Shown here: positions 15,183 through 24,419 of the stretch, one piece after another | How positions within the stretch are numbered: the stretch's first letter is position 1 | Layout: every line of letters starts with the position of its first letter | NCBI GenBank assembly: GCA_963677915.2 | Contig: CAXXGE010000045.1 | Location: 1-34,684, forward strand | DNA from: G963677915 sp963677915 | Lineage (GTDB): Bacteria > Bacillota > Clostridia > Lachnospirales > Vallitaleaceae | Direction of reading: 5' to 3' | Length of the DNA: 34,684 nucleotides | Notes under the pieces: generated by a model | Databases searched by the model: none | What the model saw: the letters and a program-made list of their open reading frames with translations, nothing else | Told to the model about the DNA's origin: nothing | Translations under genes and position numbers: made by a program

Positions 15183-16778
15183 ATGGAATTGAACAGTTTA
15201 CTATGGCTCGAGGATTCGGAAAGCATTGACATTCCAGAGAGCCTGATTGACGATCTGAATCTCGGAGCGCTATACAGCCGTCTTGCTGCTATCGACGGTC
15301 TGGACAGGGAAACGATCCATAAGATGTGTACAGATGAACCGACCATTTCCTACAGGCAGACGATTGCATCCGATTTCATGAAAACGCCGGCTTTGCTTGA
15401 TGATCTGCATGAAAGTCTCGATGCATTTTCAGTTCTTCACAGAGAGTTCAAGGCGACACCTTATCAGGAATCAGACCTTTTTATGCTGATCAACCTGGTA
15501 CGTGTCGTTGAGACTTCGGCCAACTGCTTGGACAATCTCAGACAAACACTGGATTACCACACTTTCAATAGTGAAGGGCTCAAGTCATTGGAAAGCCGCG
15601 TAAACGAGATCGTTGAATCAGCTGATTTCAGAAATATGATCAGTGACTTGAAGGCAATCCGGTATGCATTTTCAAAGGTAAGAAGCCTTGAAGTATCCAT
15701 CAATATGTCACCCGGCATGAGACCGTATGAAGCGCAGGTGACCGAAGTAAGGGAAGAAAAGTACCGATTCCCACAGGCGTTCAGACGATTGGCCATGACG
15801 CTTGAAAATACAGACCGTTTTATGGGACGGGCGACCCGTCATTATGTACCCGTCTTTGGCCTTGGCATCATTAATTTCGACATGATGGACGAGATTGAAT
15901 TCTCTTTGAAGGACCACAAAACGACTCTGACTGCCTTTCTGGAGCGCTACGCTGCTGTAGACATCGGCCCGTTCATGAGACTGCTGAACGAGGTTTCTTT
16001 CTATCGCTCTGCTCTGTCTGTCTTTATGGAAGTGGCAGCACTGGGATTTCCCCTGACGATGCCGAGAATAAAGGACAGGGACGGGCGGATGATGCGATTG
16101 GAAAAATGCTACAACCTGCCCCTTGCGGTACACCTTCAGGAAGAGTCAGCCATGGTTTACAATGATTTTTCGATGGATGATGATGGCCGTATCTTCATAC
16201 TCACCGGAGCGAATCGCGGTGGGAAAACCACATTCACCCAGTGCGTAGGTCAGATACAGCTTCTGGCTCAGCTGGGACTTCCGGTTCCGTGTGCCGATGC
16301 CGAAGTGAGCATTGTAGACGCGCTTTTATCCCATTTTCCAGTCAAGGAGGAAGAAACCCAGGGAACAGGACGATTCGGCAAAGACTGTATTCGGTTCAGG
16401 GAACAGTATGATGCAGGCACACAGACCAGCTTGTATCTTCTGAATGAATCTTTCAACGGTACAAGCCACATGGAAAGTATGTTTGTGGCCAAGGAAGCCA
16501 TCAAGGCTCTAAAATACAAGAGGGCCAGATGTATATTCAATACACACCTGCTGTCCCTATCCAAGGAGACTGAAATCCTTAATACAGACATGATGAACGA
16601 TGCTCCGATTGTCAGTTTGACGGCTGCAACAAATGAAAAGGAAAGGGCTTTCATCATCAACAGGGGAGCACCGGCAGAAAGCAGCCATGCCCGGGAGGTG
16701 GCTGAAAGCTGCGGTGTCAGCTACAGTCAGCTGAAGGCCAGGCTGGCTTCGGATGAAGGAGGTGGCGTTGATGAATGA
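15183..16778 (+). CDS. MutS-like ATPase, first of a tandem pair
   Basis: This 531-aa protein has a MutS helical/lever-like region (about 40-320) and the MutS ABC-type ATPase domain (about 320-520). It lacks the mismatch-binding N-terminal domain and the Smr tail, so it is neither MutS1 nor standard MutS2. Walker A is GANRGGKTT at 342-350, with Arg in place of the usual Met. The Walker B position reads LYLLNES, with Asn421 before Glu422 where Asp is expected, followed by a GTSHMES signature-like turn. Reduced Mg coordination is possible. Its stop overlaps the start of a paralogue, which suggests a heterodimer. Role in DNA repair or another DNA/RNA transaction is unproven. Confidence 0.82.
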   Translation: MELNSLLWLEDSESIDIPESLIDDLNLGALYSRLAAIDGLDRETIHKMCTDEPTISYRQTIASDFMKTPALLDDLHESLDAFSVLHREFKATPYQESDLFMLINLVRVVETSANCLDNLRQTLDYHTFNSEGLKSLESRVNEIVESADFRNMISDLKAIRYAFSKVRSLEVSINMSPGMRPYEAQVTEVREEKYRFPQAFRRLAMTLENTDRFMGRATRHYVPVFGLGIINFDMMDEIEFSLKDHKTTLTAFLERYAAVDIGPFMRLLNEVSFYRSALSVFMEVAALGFPLTMPRIKDRDGRMMRLEKCYNLPLAVHLQEESAMVYNDFSMDDDGRIFILTGANRGGKTTFTQCVGQIQLLAQLGLPVPCADAEVSIVDALLSHFPVKEEETQGTGRFGKDCIRFREQYDAGTQTSLYLLNESFNGTSHMESMFVAKEAIKALKYKRARCIFNTHLLSLSKETEILNTDMMNDAPIVSLTAATNEKERAFIINRGAPAESSHAREVAESCGVSYSQLKARLASDEGGGVDE

Positions 16779-18339
16779 GCAGATAAACTTCAGTCTATTG
16801 TTTGAAGAAGAACAGTCACGCGACAAGGTATTCCACATAAGCAGCGATACCCTTGAAAACCTTAATCTGAAGCCGATTGTCTCATTGATTGACAGAGAAC
16901 TGGGAAAGGAAGCCGGCAATTTTCTAGCTCATATATCCACTGACATAAAAACGATAAGATATAGGCAGGATATTCTGAAAGACTTCATCAGGTATCCGGA
17001 CCTCCTCCATCAAATGGAAGGCACTGCCAGACGCTGTTATGAGATAAAAAACCTGATCAAATTCGCATTTGAAAGGGAGGCGACCCTCTACAACCTGCTG
17101 AAAAGGCTCGAGGAGTCAAAGGAAGTCATGGAGCTGGTCGAGACACTGGTGCGGTCGCTTCGGCACCTTGCACCTGTTTCTGCGGGTCTCAGAACGTTGT
17201 CCGAGCTGCTTCAGGAAATCGTTGCAAGCGATCTGTATACCAACTACAAAAAGGACCTTGAAGGAGTATCCCACCAGGGGAGCAAGATCCAGAGTATCCG
17301 TATCGGCATGAACCTGGATGCCTATCTCAAGCCTACGGAAGCCATTGTACTTTCTTTTGAGGAGAAGCCATTCAAATACACGAGGAAAATGAAGAAAGTA
17401 AACAAGATTATTGATTTTGCATTTCATGAACTCGTTAGCCTTCCGAGGAAGATTTTTGCTCCCGACACCTTCCAGGTCACGCAGGATCTCAATGAATTGG
17501 AGCGGGTCATTGAACCGGCTATGCGGCAGCTGATCAGCTTCTGCGATGGTTTCAATGATGCGTTGCTGTCGCTTTTTGAAGAGATGGACAGGGAACTTTC
17601 CTTTTTCAGGGCGGCGGTGTACATCCAGGGACTTATCAAAGAAGCGGGCATGGCAAGCTGTCTGCCGGATATATCCGAATCAGCGCCAACGGAGGCTGTA
17701 GGCCTATACAACATGCATCTGGCATTGCTTGGGGATGAAGCGCAGCATCCGGTTGTGGTCAACGACTACATGGAAGAAACGGGTGGCAGCATTTTCATTC
17801 TGACGGGACCGAACCGGGGCGGCAAGACGACGTATACCCAGGCGGTCGGCCAGATGTACCTCTTTGGACTATGTGGCTTCCATGTGCCGGCATCATTGGC
17901 AAGGATTCGGGTGCTGGACGGACTGCATGTGCATTTTCTGGCAAAAGAGAAGGACACGATGGACTATGGACGGCTGGGCGAAGAGTGCAAACGGATTTCA
18001 GACATATTCGACAGGTTGACCGGTCGAAGCCTGCTGCTGATGGACGAATCCTTCTGCAGCACGTCCCATGAGGAAAGCATGGCTATCGTCAGGGACATTT
18101 TAAAGGCGGTTCAGCTGACCGGCGCTTCCGTCCTTTACAATACACATCTCCATGAATTGGCGGCTATGATTCCGGAACTCCCGAAAATAGAAGGCAAGCC
18201 GGTATTCGTAAGCCTGGTATCCGGGAGCAGGGAAGAACACCAGTCGTTCAAGGTGGTGCAGGGAGAACCGCTGGGCATCAGCTACGCAAAGGAAATCGCA
18301 GAAAAATACGGTGTCAGCTATGATTTGTTGACACACTGA
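16771..18339 (+). CDS. MutS-like ATPase, second of a tandem pair
   Basis: This 522-aa protein has the same layout as its upstream neighbour, with a helical core (about 40-330) and a MutS-type ATPase domain (about 330-515). Walker A is GPNRGGKTT at 346-354. Walker B is intact here, LLLMDES with D425 and E426, followed by CSTSHEES. It has no mismatch-recognition domain. The ATG at 16771 has AAGGAGGTG upstream and overlaps the previous stop by eight bases, implying translational coupling. Similarity to the first protein is clear in the order of motifs (both have TIRYRQ or TISYRQT near residue 55) but identity is moderate, so the duplication is old. Confidence 0.82.
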   Translation: MNEQINFSLLFEEEQSRDKVFHISSDTLENLNLKPIVSLIDRELGKEAGNFLAHISTDIKTIRYRQDILKDFIRYPDLLHQMEGTARRCYEIKNLIKFAFEREATLYNLLKRLEESKEVMELVETLVRSLRHLAPVSAGLRTLSELLQEIVASDLYTNYKKDLEGVSHQGSKIQSIRIGMNLDAYLKPTEAIVLSFEEKPFKYTRKMKKVNKIIDFAFHELVSLPRKIFAPDTFQVTQDLNELERVIEPAMRQLISFCDGFNDALLSLFEEMDRELSFFRAAVYIQGLIKEAGMASCLPDISESAPTEAVGLYNMHLALLGDEAQHPVVVNDYMEETGGSIFILTGPNRGGKTTYTQAVGQMYLFGLCGFHVPASLARIRVLDGLHVHFLAKEKDTMDYGRLGEECKRISDIFDRLTGRSLLLMDESFCSTSHEESMAIVRDILKAVQLTGASVLYNTHLHELAAMIPELPKIEGKPVFVSLVSGSREEHQSFKVVQGEPLGISYAKEIAEKYGVSYDLLTH

Positions 18340-18365
18340 GCAACTCTAAATGAGGGGGTGGTGAT

Positions 18366-19013
18366 GTGAAACTGAGAGTGATGAAGCTGGGCCGGATGGA
18401 TTATCTGAAGGCGCTTGCACTTCAGGAGGAGATACTGGCCCAAAGACAGGGCGGACAATGCGATGACACGCTGATGCTTCTTGAACATCCTCCGGTGATC
18501 ACCATGGGCATCAGGGGACAGTACGGGAATATCCTCGCTGGCAACAACCTGCTGAAGGAAGAAGGCGTCAGCATCATCAGCTGCAACCGGGGCGGCGATG
18601 TGACCTATCACGGCCTCGGACAGATCGTCGGCTATCCTATCTTCGACCTGACGAATTTCAATAGGGACATCAAGGGTTTTGTCCATAAGATAGAGCAGGT
18701 ATTCATCAATATCATGAGTGAGGAATACGGCATCGGAGCTTCACTGGGCGATAAAAAGGAAACAGGAATCTTTGTCGGCAACGACAAGCTGACGGCCATC
18801 GGCATCGCTGTCAAGAAAAGGGTGACCATGCACGGTTTCGCCTTCAACGTGAATACGAATCTGGACCATTTCAAATGGATTGTGCCTTGCGGGCTCACAG
18901 ACAAGGGAGTCACTTCCGTCGAGCGCCTTACCGGTAAGCCTGCCGACATGGACAGGTTGATGGACCTAATCGTTCAGCAGTTCGAACATCTATTTGAATT
19001 GGATGCATACTAA
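18366..19013 (+). CDS. lipB: Lipoyl(octanoyl) transferase
   Basis: This 215-aa enzyme transfers octanoate from acyl carrier protein to lipoyl domains (GcvH or 2-oxoacid dehydrogenase E2). The signature RGGDVTYHGLGQ is at 75-86. The catalytic Lys141 is in NDKLTAIG and the catalytic Cys175 in VPCGLTDKG, matching the Cys/Lys dyad of the family. The start is a GTG at 18366 with GAGGGGGTGG upstream. It is 26 bp behind the MutS-like pair, with no functional link obvious. The promoter of the next gene lies in its last codons. Confidence 0.95.
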   Translation: MKLRVMKLGRMDYLKALALQEEILAQRQGGQCDDTLMLLEHPPVITMGIRGQYGNILAGNNLLKEEGVSIISCNRGGDVTYHGLGQIVGYPIFDLTNFNRDIKGFVHKIEQVFINIMSEEYGIGASLGDKKETGIFVGNDKLTAIGIAVKKRVTMHGFAFNVNTNLDHFKWIVPCGLTDKGVTSVERLTGKPADMDRLMDLIVQQFEHLFELDAY

Positions 19014-19022
19014 GTGTATAAT
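18994..19022 (+). promoter_or_regulatory. Promoter of the small SHOCT-like gene, inside the lipB end
   Basis: TTGAAT (18994-18999), 17 bp, then perfect TATAAT (19017-19022). Confidence 0.65.
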
Positions 19023-19062
19023 ATAAATATATAGAAAATACTGGAATGAAGGAGGGACGTCC

Positions 19063-19383
19063 ATGAATGCAAAACAGTTCATTCTCTACATCCTCGCATT
19101 TGCCTCAGCCTTCGCTTTGTACGTATATGCAGGCACCTGTGGTGCTGAAGCAAAGACATTGGTGCTGGATCTTATTGTGCCGATAGCGATCGTTTTTCTA
19201 GGGCTGATCTATCTTGCAAGAGACAAGAAAGCAGGCGGTAAAAAAGAACCTAAGATTTCAAAGAGCGACAAAATCCTTCAAGACAAGCTTCTGCATTTGG
19301 ATGAGATGAAGCAGGGGAACAAGATTTCCGAAGAAGAATACATTAGAATCAGACTGGAATTGATTCACAAACATTTTGACTGA
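19063..19383 (+). CDS. Small membrane protein with SHOCT-like C-terminus
   Basis: This 106-aa protein has two hydrophobic helices (about 5-24 and 32-51). A basic linker (RDKKAGGKKEPK) and a C-terminal amphipathic segment, LLHLDEMKQGNKISEEEYIRIRLELI, follow. The pattern of a leucine-rich helix followed by G-x-I-(T/S)-EEEY resembles the SHOCT short C-terminal domain found on many membrane proteins. AAGGAGG precedes the ATG. It is a single-gene unit with a promoter in lipB and a terminator right after the stop. Function is unknown. Confidence 0.75.
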   Translation: MNAKQFILYILAFASAFALYVYAGTCGAEAKTLVLDLIVPIAIVFLGLIYLARDKKAGGKKEPKISKSDKILQDKLLHLDEMKQGNKISEEEYIRIRLELIHKHFD

Positions 19384-19387
19384 TTCG

Positions 19388-19415
19388 AAAAGGGCCGTTT
19401 ACCGGTCCTTTTAGT
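19388..19415 (+). terminator. Terminator after the SHOCT-like gene
   Basis: AAAAGGGCCG pairs with CGGTCCTTTT (one wobble) around a short loop. The A-rich 5' arm and T-rich 3' arm give a U-tract at the end of the stem. Confidence 0.7.
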
Positions 19416-19436
19416 ATTGGTATGGAGGCACTTTCG

Positions 19437-19886
19437 ATGATATTGATTAGTTCTTGCCTTGTCGGTATACGGTGCCGCTATGACGGAACAGCCGCAACCA
19501 GACAGGAAGCTCAAGACTTGTATAGAAGGGGCTTGGCAGTTATCGCCTGTCCTGAGGTGCTTGGCGGACTTGGCATACCTAGAACACCTTGTGAAATTAA
19601 GATGGAAAACGGCGAGGCCAAAGTTGTCACGAAGGAGGGTCTCGATGTGACAGAGTCCTTCAGACTTGGCGCCCAAAAGACACTTGACATTTGCAGGGAG
19701 ATGGGAATAAAACATGCTGTCCTCAAAGACAGAAGCCCTTCCTGCGGTGCGGGACACATCTACAGCGGCCGGTTCGACGGCACTGTCGTGGCAGGTTACG
19801 GCCTGACAGCGGCGTTGCTTAAAGAAAATGGTATCAGTGTTTATGAAGAATCGACAGTTTCCTATGAGAAGATTTTAAAGGAGTAG
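19437..19886 (+). CDS. DUF523 family protein (YbbK-like)
   Basis: This 149-aa protein begins MILISSCLVGIRCRYDG, the usual DUF523 N-terminus. It keeps CPEVLGGLGIPRTPCEI and LKDRSPSCGAGHIYSG, giving conserved Cys in the SSCL, CPE, PC and SCG motifs that probably bind a metal or cluster. GGAGG lies eight bases before ATG 19437, and the in-frame ATG at 19422 overlaps that site. Cellular role is not established for the family. It ends four bases before the chemoreceptor gene, so both are cotranscribed. Confidence 0.88.
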   Translation: MILISSCLVGIRCRYDGTAATRQEAQDLYRRGLAVIACPEVLGGLGIPRTPCEIKMENGEAKVVTKEGLDVTESFRLGAQKTLDICREMGIKHAVLKDRSPSCGAGHIYSGRFDGTVVAGYGLTAALLKENGISVYEESTVSYEKILKE

Positions 19887-19890
19887 GATT

Positions 19891-21567
19891 ATGAGAGCAT
19901 CTGTAGGTAAAAAAATAGCCGCGACTGTGGCATGCATAATTCTGCTGCTCGGAGCACTGGATCTGTTCACACTGTACAGCAGCCTGAAAACAAGCAGGGA
20001 GTACAATGCATTCCTGTCAAGCATTGCTGATGCGTATGATGTCGTCTCGCTAACAGGCGGTATAGCCCCTGAACTGAGCCAGCTGATTTATGGGAAGAAA
20101 CCAGAAGACCTTGAATATGAGGCAAGTCTGGATCAGATTGATGCCTACCTTGCCGGCCTTGAATCCATGACACCAAGCAATGATGCTGCTATCGCACTCC
20201 ATTCAGCGGTTAGGCTGACCAAGACCCTTCGGGATAGCGCGGATCAGTCGAAGGCCTACTATGTAAACAAGCAGTTGGGCGATTATGTCGATGAAAAAGA
20301 ACAGGTCGAGAAGATTGCCGGGTTTGCAGTCGATGCGATGGAGAGTTATATTTTTGAGTTGCTGAAAACGACAGAAGAGTTTTCGAATGAAATCGAAAAG
20401 CAGGTATGGCAGATGACGATGATGTCCTTTGCGATACTGGGTATACTCCTCTTGTTTACGGCTACACTGGCAACAAGGATCACTCACAACATCCGAAAGC
20501 CACTTTGGGCTGTGCGGGACAGCGCAACAAGGGTGGCTGAAGGCGACCTGACTGTCAAGCCGGTCTCTGTAAGTACCAAGGACGAATTCCTTGATCTTTC
20601 CAATGCTTTCAACCGGATGCTTGAACACATCAGGAACAATATCCGGAAAATGCTGGATGTGAGCCGTATGGTTCATGATGCTTCCTCGAATGTCTCGATT
20701 ATCGCCGGGCAGAACAGCAAGGCGGGGGATGAGATCGCCGAATCTGTTCTCAAGATGGTGGAAGGCACGCGGAAAATCAGCGACGAGACGAAGGCCAATA
20801 CGGAGAGCATAAGGAAGGTCTATAAGATTGCGGAAATGATCGATGTCAATGACGACAAGATTGTTGAGAATGCCACAAGCACGGTGGAACTTGCAACCAA
20901 GGGGAACCGGTATATCGTTGATATCGTTGAACAGATGAGGAAATTAAGCCAGAAGACAACGGTTGCTCTTGTAACAGTCGACAGGCTTAATGAGAGCACG
21001 ATGGTCATGGGCGATGCCCTTGAGGCGATTTCCGATATTACCGCCCAGACAGACCTGCTTTCTCTTAACGCGTCCATAGAAGCAGCCCGTGCCGGTGATA
21101 GCGGCAAAGGATTTGCGGTTGTTGCCGAGGAGATCAGAAAGCTTTCAACCAACTCGGCCAATTTCGCAAGGAAGATCGAGCGGGCAATAGCAGGCGTTGA
21201 GGCTTCGCTCAAGGAAATGAGCAAGCAGATGAACGAGACGGCTGAAGATATAAGACAGAGCAATATAACTGTGACAGAGACCCAGAAGTATTTTGCTGAG
21301 ATCCAGAAAGCCAGTGAGCTGGTTGACCGTGAAATAAAAGAAAATGCCCAGCAGCTGCAGGAATTAAGCCATAAAATGAGCATGCTCGATGCAAGTATCT
21401 CGAAGAACAATGATATAGTCATCGAGCACCAGGCTTTGAGCGAGAGCATTTCCGCCGCTGTCCAGCAGCAGCTTGCCAGTCTTGAAGAGCTGAGCAACGA
21501 AGCGGAGCAGCTGAATAGAATGGCGGGCGAGATGGACTCGATCGTCAAGATATACAGACTGGACTAG
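19891..21567 (+). CDS. Methyl-accepting chemotaxis protein
   Basis: This 558-aa receptor has a first transmembrane helix (about 9-30), a four-helix-type extracellular sensor region (31-170) and a second helix (about 174-194). A HAMP domain (about 195-250) and a long cytoplasmic coiled coil follow. The conserved hairpin tip is intact (LLSLNASIEAARAG around 389-402, then GKGFAVVAEEIRKLS), so it can engage CheW/CheA. It lacks any kinase domain. AAAGGAG overlaps the previous stop. The next gene, 29 bp away, is an AraC-type response regulator followed by a TRAP transporter, which suggests a sensor for the transported acid. The ligand is unknown. Confidence 0.9.
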   Translation: MRASVGKKIAATVACIILLLGALDLFTLYSSLKTSREYNAFLSSIADAYDVVSLTGGIAPELSQLIYGKKPEDLEYEASLDQIDAYLAGLESMTPSNDAAIALHSAVRLTKTLRDSADQSKAYYVNKQLGDYVDEKEQVEKIAGFAVDAMESYIFELLKTTEEFSNEIEKQVWQMTMMSFAILGILLLFTATLATRITHNIRKPLWAVRDSATRVAEGDLTVKPVSVSTKDEFLDLSNAFNRMLEHIRNNIRKMLDVSRMVHDASSNVSIIAGQNSKAGDEIAESVLKMVEGTRKISDETKANTESIRKVYKIAEMIDVNDDKIVENATSTVELATKGNRYIVDIVEQMRKLSQKTTVALVTVDRLNESTMVMGDALEAISDITAQTDLLSLNASIEAARAGDSGKGFAVVAEEIRKLSTNSANFARKIERAIAGVEASLKEMSKQMNETAEDIRQSNITVTETQKYFAEIQKASELVDREIKENAQQLQELSHKMSMLDASISKNNDIVIEHQALSESISAAVQQQLASLEELSNEAEQLNRMAGEMDSIVKIYRLD

Positions 21568-21596
21568 TATAGAATTCGTTAGATAGGGGTATTCAT

Positions 21597-23168
21597 ATGT
21601 ACAAACTACTGCTGGTGGATGACGAAGAAATTGAAAGAGATGCCTTAAGGTATATCGTTCAGAACAGCGGGCTCGATATTGGTGAGGTCAGAGAAGCGGC
21701 CAATGGACATGAAGCGATTGCCACCGTTGCCGAATTTATGCCGGATATCGTCATTCTGGACATTAAGATGCCGGGGATGAACGGGATCGATGTGGGGCAT
21801 ATCATCAAAAAGATTAAGCCGGATATCAAAATCGTCTTCATGACGGCTTTCGACAAATTCGAGTACGCCAAGGAAGCCATCAAAATCGGCGTGGAGGAAT
21901 TCATCGTCAAACCGGCGCCAAACGACAGGACCATCGAGGTTCTGCAGGCATGCATCCTCAAGCTGGAGGAGGAAAAAAGAAAAGAGCGACAGAAAGAGGA
22001 CCTTGAAGTCAAGATCAACAAGATTACCGATTTTCTTGAAAATGAATTCGTCAATTCTGTCGTCAATGGAGAAATCGATGAGAAGCAGGCAGTCGATTAC
22101 CTGAAGTTCATGTTGAACGAATTTGTTGAAGGTTTCGGTGTGGTCATTGAAATGGAGTTTGCCGGCGACCAAAGAGAGAACCACCTTCAGCGGAATCTCA
22201 TCAAGAAGCGGTTTACCGAACAGCTGTCCCACCTGCTGGACGGCAGTGTCAAATTCATGATGAGCCTTGTGAAAGACACGGTTTATATTCTGGTTTTCGG
22301 TTATCCTAAGGACAGGAAACAGACCCTTGTAAGGACGATCGAGGATGAGATCCGAATGACCAGCGAAGTCATCAACGAGCAGATGGAAGCCGAGGTCTAC
22401 TACGGTTTTGGAGAAGGGTACGGTCAAATCTCCATGCTCTGGAAGTCCTTCGCGCAGGCTAAAGCGGCTTCAAGGAACCGGATGCTGGAGGAAGTCGAGA
22501 ACTGCGACAGACCGGATCCGTCCCAACCTGGCCTGGCATTCATTGAAAGGGAGCTCTGCATGAGCATCATCAATGAAGATAAGGATGAGATGATCAAGAA
22601 GGCGGACCATATCCTGGACAATATCATCTATGCGACGAATGACATCAATGCCAGTCGTTTGCAGCTATACGAATTCTTCGTCCTCCTCAACAGGTATATG
22701 AACAAGGAAAGTCAGCTCAAGCATGCTATTCCCGACTATCTGTTCAACGATCTGAAAAATATCGAATCCAGAGGTGAGGCGAAAAATTACATTCACCGGT
22801 ACCTGCTTGGGATTTTCAAGGAGATCGAGGAACAGAATGCCAACAAGACGACGGCGCTCTTAGACAAGGCTGTCGATTATATCAACAGTCACTATGACGA
22901 GGGCATTACCCTGGATGATGTGGCGTATGAAGTGGGATTCAGCACTTATTATTTCGGCAAGATATTCAAGAAAACCTACAAGGTCAGTTTCGCTGAATAC
23001 CTGGCGAACATAAGGGTGGAGAAAGCCAAGGAGCTCCTTGAGGACCCGCAGCTTTCAATCAAGGATATCACTTACAGGGTCGGCTATATGGACCCGAACT
23101 ATTTCACTAGGATTTTTAAAAAAAGCGTAGGCATCACGCCTTCTGAATACAGGTCAAAAATTGACTGA
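21597..23168 (+). CDS. AraC-type response regulator (YesN-like)
   Basis: This 523-aa regulator has a receiver domain at 1-120 with D8, D9, phosphoacceptor D55 (ILDIKMPG), T83 and K105. A middle region of about 280 residues with no recognised fold is followed by a C-terminal double helix-turn-helix of the AraC family (about 425-520, with GFSTYYFGKIFKK and VGYMDPNYFTRIFKK). Such proteins are usually paired with a YesM-type histidine kinase and activate neighbouring transport operons. Here the partner next door is a chemoreceptor, and the downstream operon is a TRAP transporter. A strong terminator follows the stop. Confidence 0.93.
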   Translation: MYKLLLVDDEEIERDALRYIVQNSGLDIGEVREAANGHEAIATVAEFMPDIVILDIKMPGMNGIDVGHIIKKIKPDIKIVFMTAFDKFEYAKEAIKIGVEEFIVKPAPNDRTIEVLQACILKLEEEKRKERQKEDLEVKINKITDFLENEFVNSVVNGEIDEKQAVDYLKFMLNEFVEGFGVVIEMEFAGDQRENHLQRNLIKKRFTEQLSHLLDGSVKFMMSLVKDTVYILVFGYPKDRKQTLVRTIEDEIRMTSEVINEQMEAEVYYGFGEGYGQISMLWKSFAQAKAASRNRMLEEVENCDRPDPSQPGLAFIERELCMSIINEDKDEMIKKADHILDNIIYATNDINASRLQLYEFFVLLNRYMNKESQLKHAIPDYLFNDLKNIESRGEAKNYIHRYLLGIFKEIEEQNANKTTALLDKAVDYINSHYDEGITLDDVAYEVGFSTYYFGKIFKKTYKVSFAEYLANIRVEKAKELLEDPQLSIKDITYRVGYMDPNYFTRIFKKSVGITPSEYRSKID

Positions 23169-23176
23169 ACGAATTT

Positions 23177-23215
23177 GTGCTAGTGCATAGCTAAAATGTG
23201 CTGGCACTTTATTTA
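23177..23215 (+). terminator. Terminator after the response regulator
   Basis: Twelve base pairs including wobbles (GTGCTAGTGCAT with ATGTGCTGGCAC), a 7-base loop and then TTTATTTAT. Confidence 0.75.
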
Positions 23216-23280
23216 TATTCCCATCTAATCTGTACTATTCCATCGCTTCATATTCCTATTACCCTGCGTGACACCCATGC

Positions 23281-23286
23281 TATACT
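23281..23286 (+). promoter_or_regulatory. Probable -10 box of the TRAP operon
   Basis: TATACT lies 51 bases before the dctP start. No good -35 is present at the right distance (ATTACC), which fits a promoter that needs an activator such as the adjacent AraC-type regulator. Confidence 0.4.
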
Positions 23287-23337
23287 TCGTATTGTAGTGA
23301 AATGAATCCAATATTTACTTTTCAACAGGAGGGAATT

Positions 23338-24408
23338 ATGAGCAAAAAAATCATCGCAATTCTTATGGCGGTCTTCATGGTAGCATCTATTTCCGGATGT
23401 GCACTGAAATCCCCAACAGAAACTGCAACGTCAGAAACAACTCAAGAGACGACGCAAACTGAGACGGAAGCAGAAGACGTTTCATCAGAACCTGAGATTA
23501 CACTTGTGTATGCAGAAGTTAACCCACTTGACACAATCGTTGGACAAACAGGTACCGCGTTTAAAGAAAAAGTTGAAGAGCTTTCCGGCGGAAAAATCAA
23601 AATCGATATCCAGGCAAGCGGTGTTCTTGGATCAGAGAACGACGTGCTCGACACAATGCTCGGCGGCGGCGGTACAATTGACATGTCCCGTATATCCGCA
23701 TTCGCACTGACAAGCTACGGTGGAGAGAAATCCAAGCTGCTTTCCATTCCTTATACATTTGCAAACCGTGAACATTTCTGGAACTTTGCCACATCCGATT
23801 TGGCACCTGAGTTCCTCGTCGAGCCACAAGAAAACGGCAGCGGCGTCAGGGGCCTTTTCTACGGTGAAGAAGGATTCCGTCATTTCTTCTCGACTGTTCC
23901 TGTAAACGGCATCGAAGATTTGGCTGGCCTGAAAATCAGGGTGTCCAATGACCCTGTCATGACCGGTATGGTTGATTCACTTGGTGCTTCGCCTACTGTT
24001 GTATCCTTCGGCGAACTTTACTCAGCACTTCAAACAGGTGTCGTTGACGCAGCAGAGCAGCCAATCGCTAACTACAAATCCAATGCATTCCAGGAAGTTG
24101 CTCCGAACATGATTCTTGACGGCCACACACTGGGTGCCATCCAAGTCATCATCACTGATGCAGCATGGGACAAACTGACTGCAGAGCAGCAAGACATTCT
24201 TATGGAAGCCGGTGCATATGCATCCGCATTCAACAGACAGATTTCTGAAGAAGCAGAAAACAAAGTATTGGACGATCTTAAAGCTGAAGGCATCAACATA
24301 GTAGAAGTTGCTGACAACGCAGCATTCCAGGAAGCTTGTAAAGACGTTATCGCCACAGCAGTCGGCGACAAAACAGACCTTTATCAGCAGATTCTCGACA
24401 TGAAATAA
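23338..24408 (+). CDS. dctP: TRAP transporter solute-binding protein, DctP family
   Basis: This 356-aa lipoprotein has signal MSKKIIAILMAVFMVASISGC with lipid Cys21, then a Thr/Glu-rich tether (about 22-52) and the two-lobed DctP fold. The region GLKIRVSNDPVMTGMVDSLGASP holds the conserved Arg that pairs with a substrate carboxylate, followed by LYSALQTGVVDAAEQP. It captures an organic acid outside the cell. Hexuronates are most likely from the adjacent catabolic genes. AGGAGGG precedes ATG 23338, and the upstream in-frame start at 23302 has no site. A stem-loop separates it from the permease genes. Confidence 0.93.
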   Translation: MSKKIIAILMAVFMVASISGCALKSPTETATSETTQETTQTETEAEDVSSEPEITLVYAEVNPLDTIVGQTGTAFKEKVEELSGGKIKIDIQASGVLGSENDVLDTMLGGGGTIDMSRISAFALTSYGGEKSKLLSIPYTFANREHFWNFATSDLAPEFLVEPQENGSGVRGLFYGEEGFRHFFSTVPVNGIEDLAGLKIRVSNDPVMTGMVDSLGASPTVVSFGELYSALQTGVVDAAEQPIANYKSNAFQEVAPNMILDGHTLGAIQVIITDAAWDKLTAEQQDILMEAGAYASAFNRQISEEAENKVLDDLKAEGINIVEVADNAAFQEACKDVIATAVGDKTDLYQQILDMK

Positions 24409-24419
24409 GAAATTCAACT

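Noticed and set aside
20820..21548. 242-aa minus-strand ORF opposite the chemoreceptor
   Set aside because: Low-complexity Ser/Ala/Leu composition expected from the reverse of a coiled-coil gene; shadow.
21645..22427. 260-aa minus-strand ORF opposite the response regulator
   Set aside because: Its codons mirror the receiver-domain gene and it shows no recognisable domain; antisense shadow.
23221..23337. GTATAC or ATGAAAC operator before dctP
   Set aside because: No convincing match to either motif was found; only a -10 box is supported.
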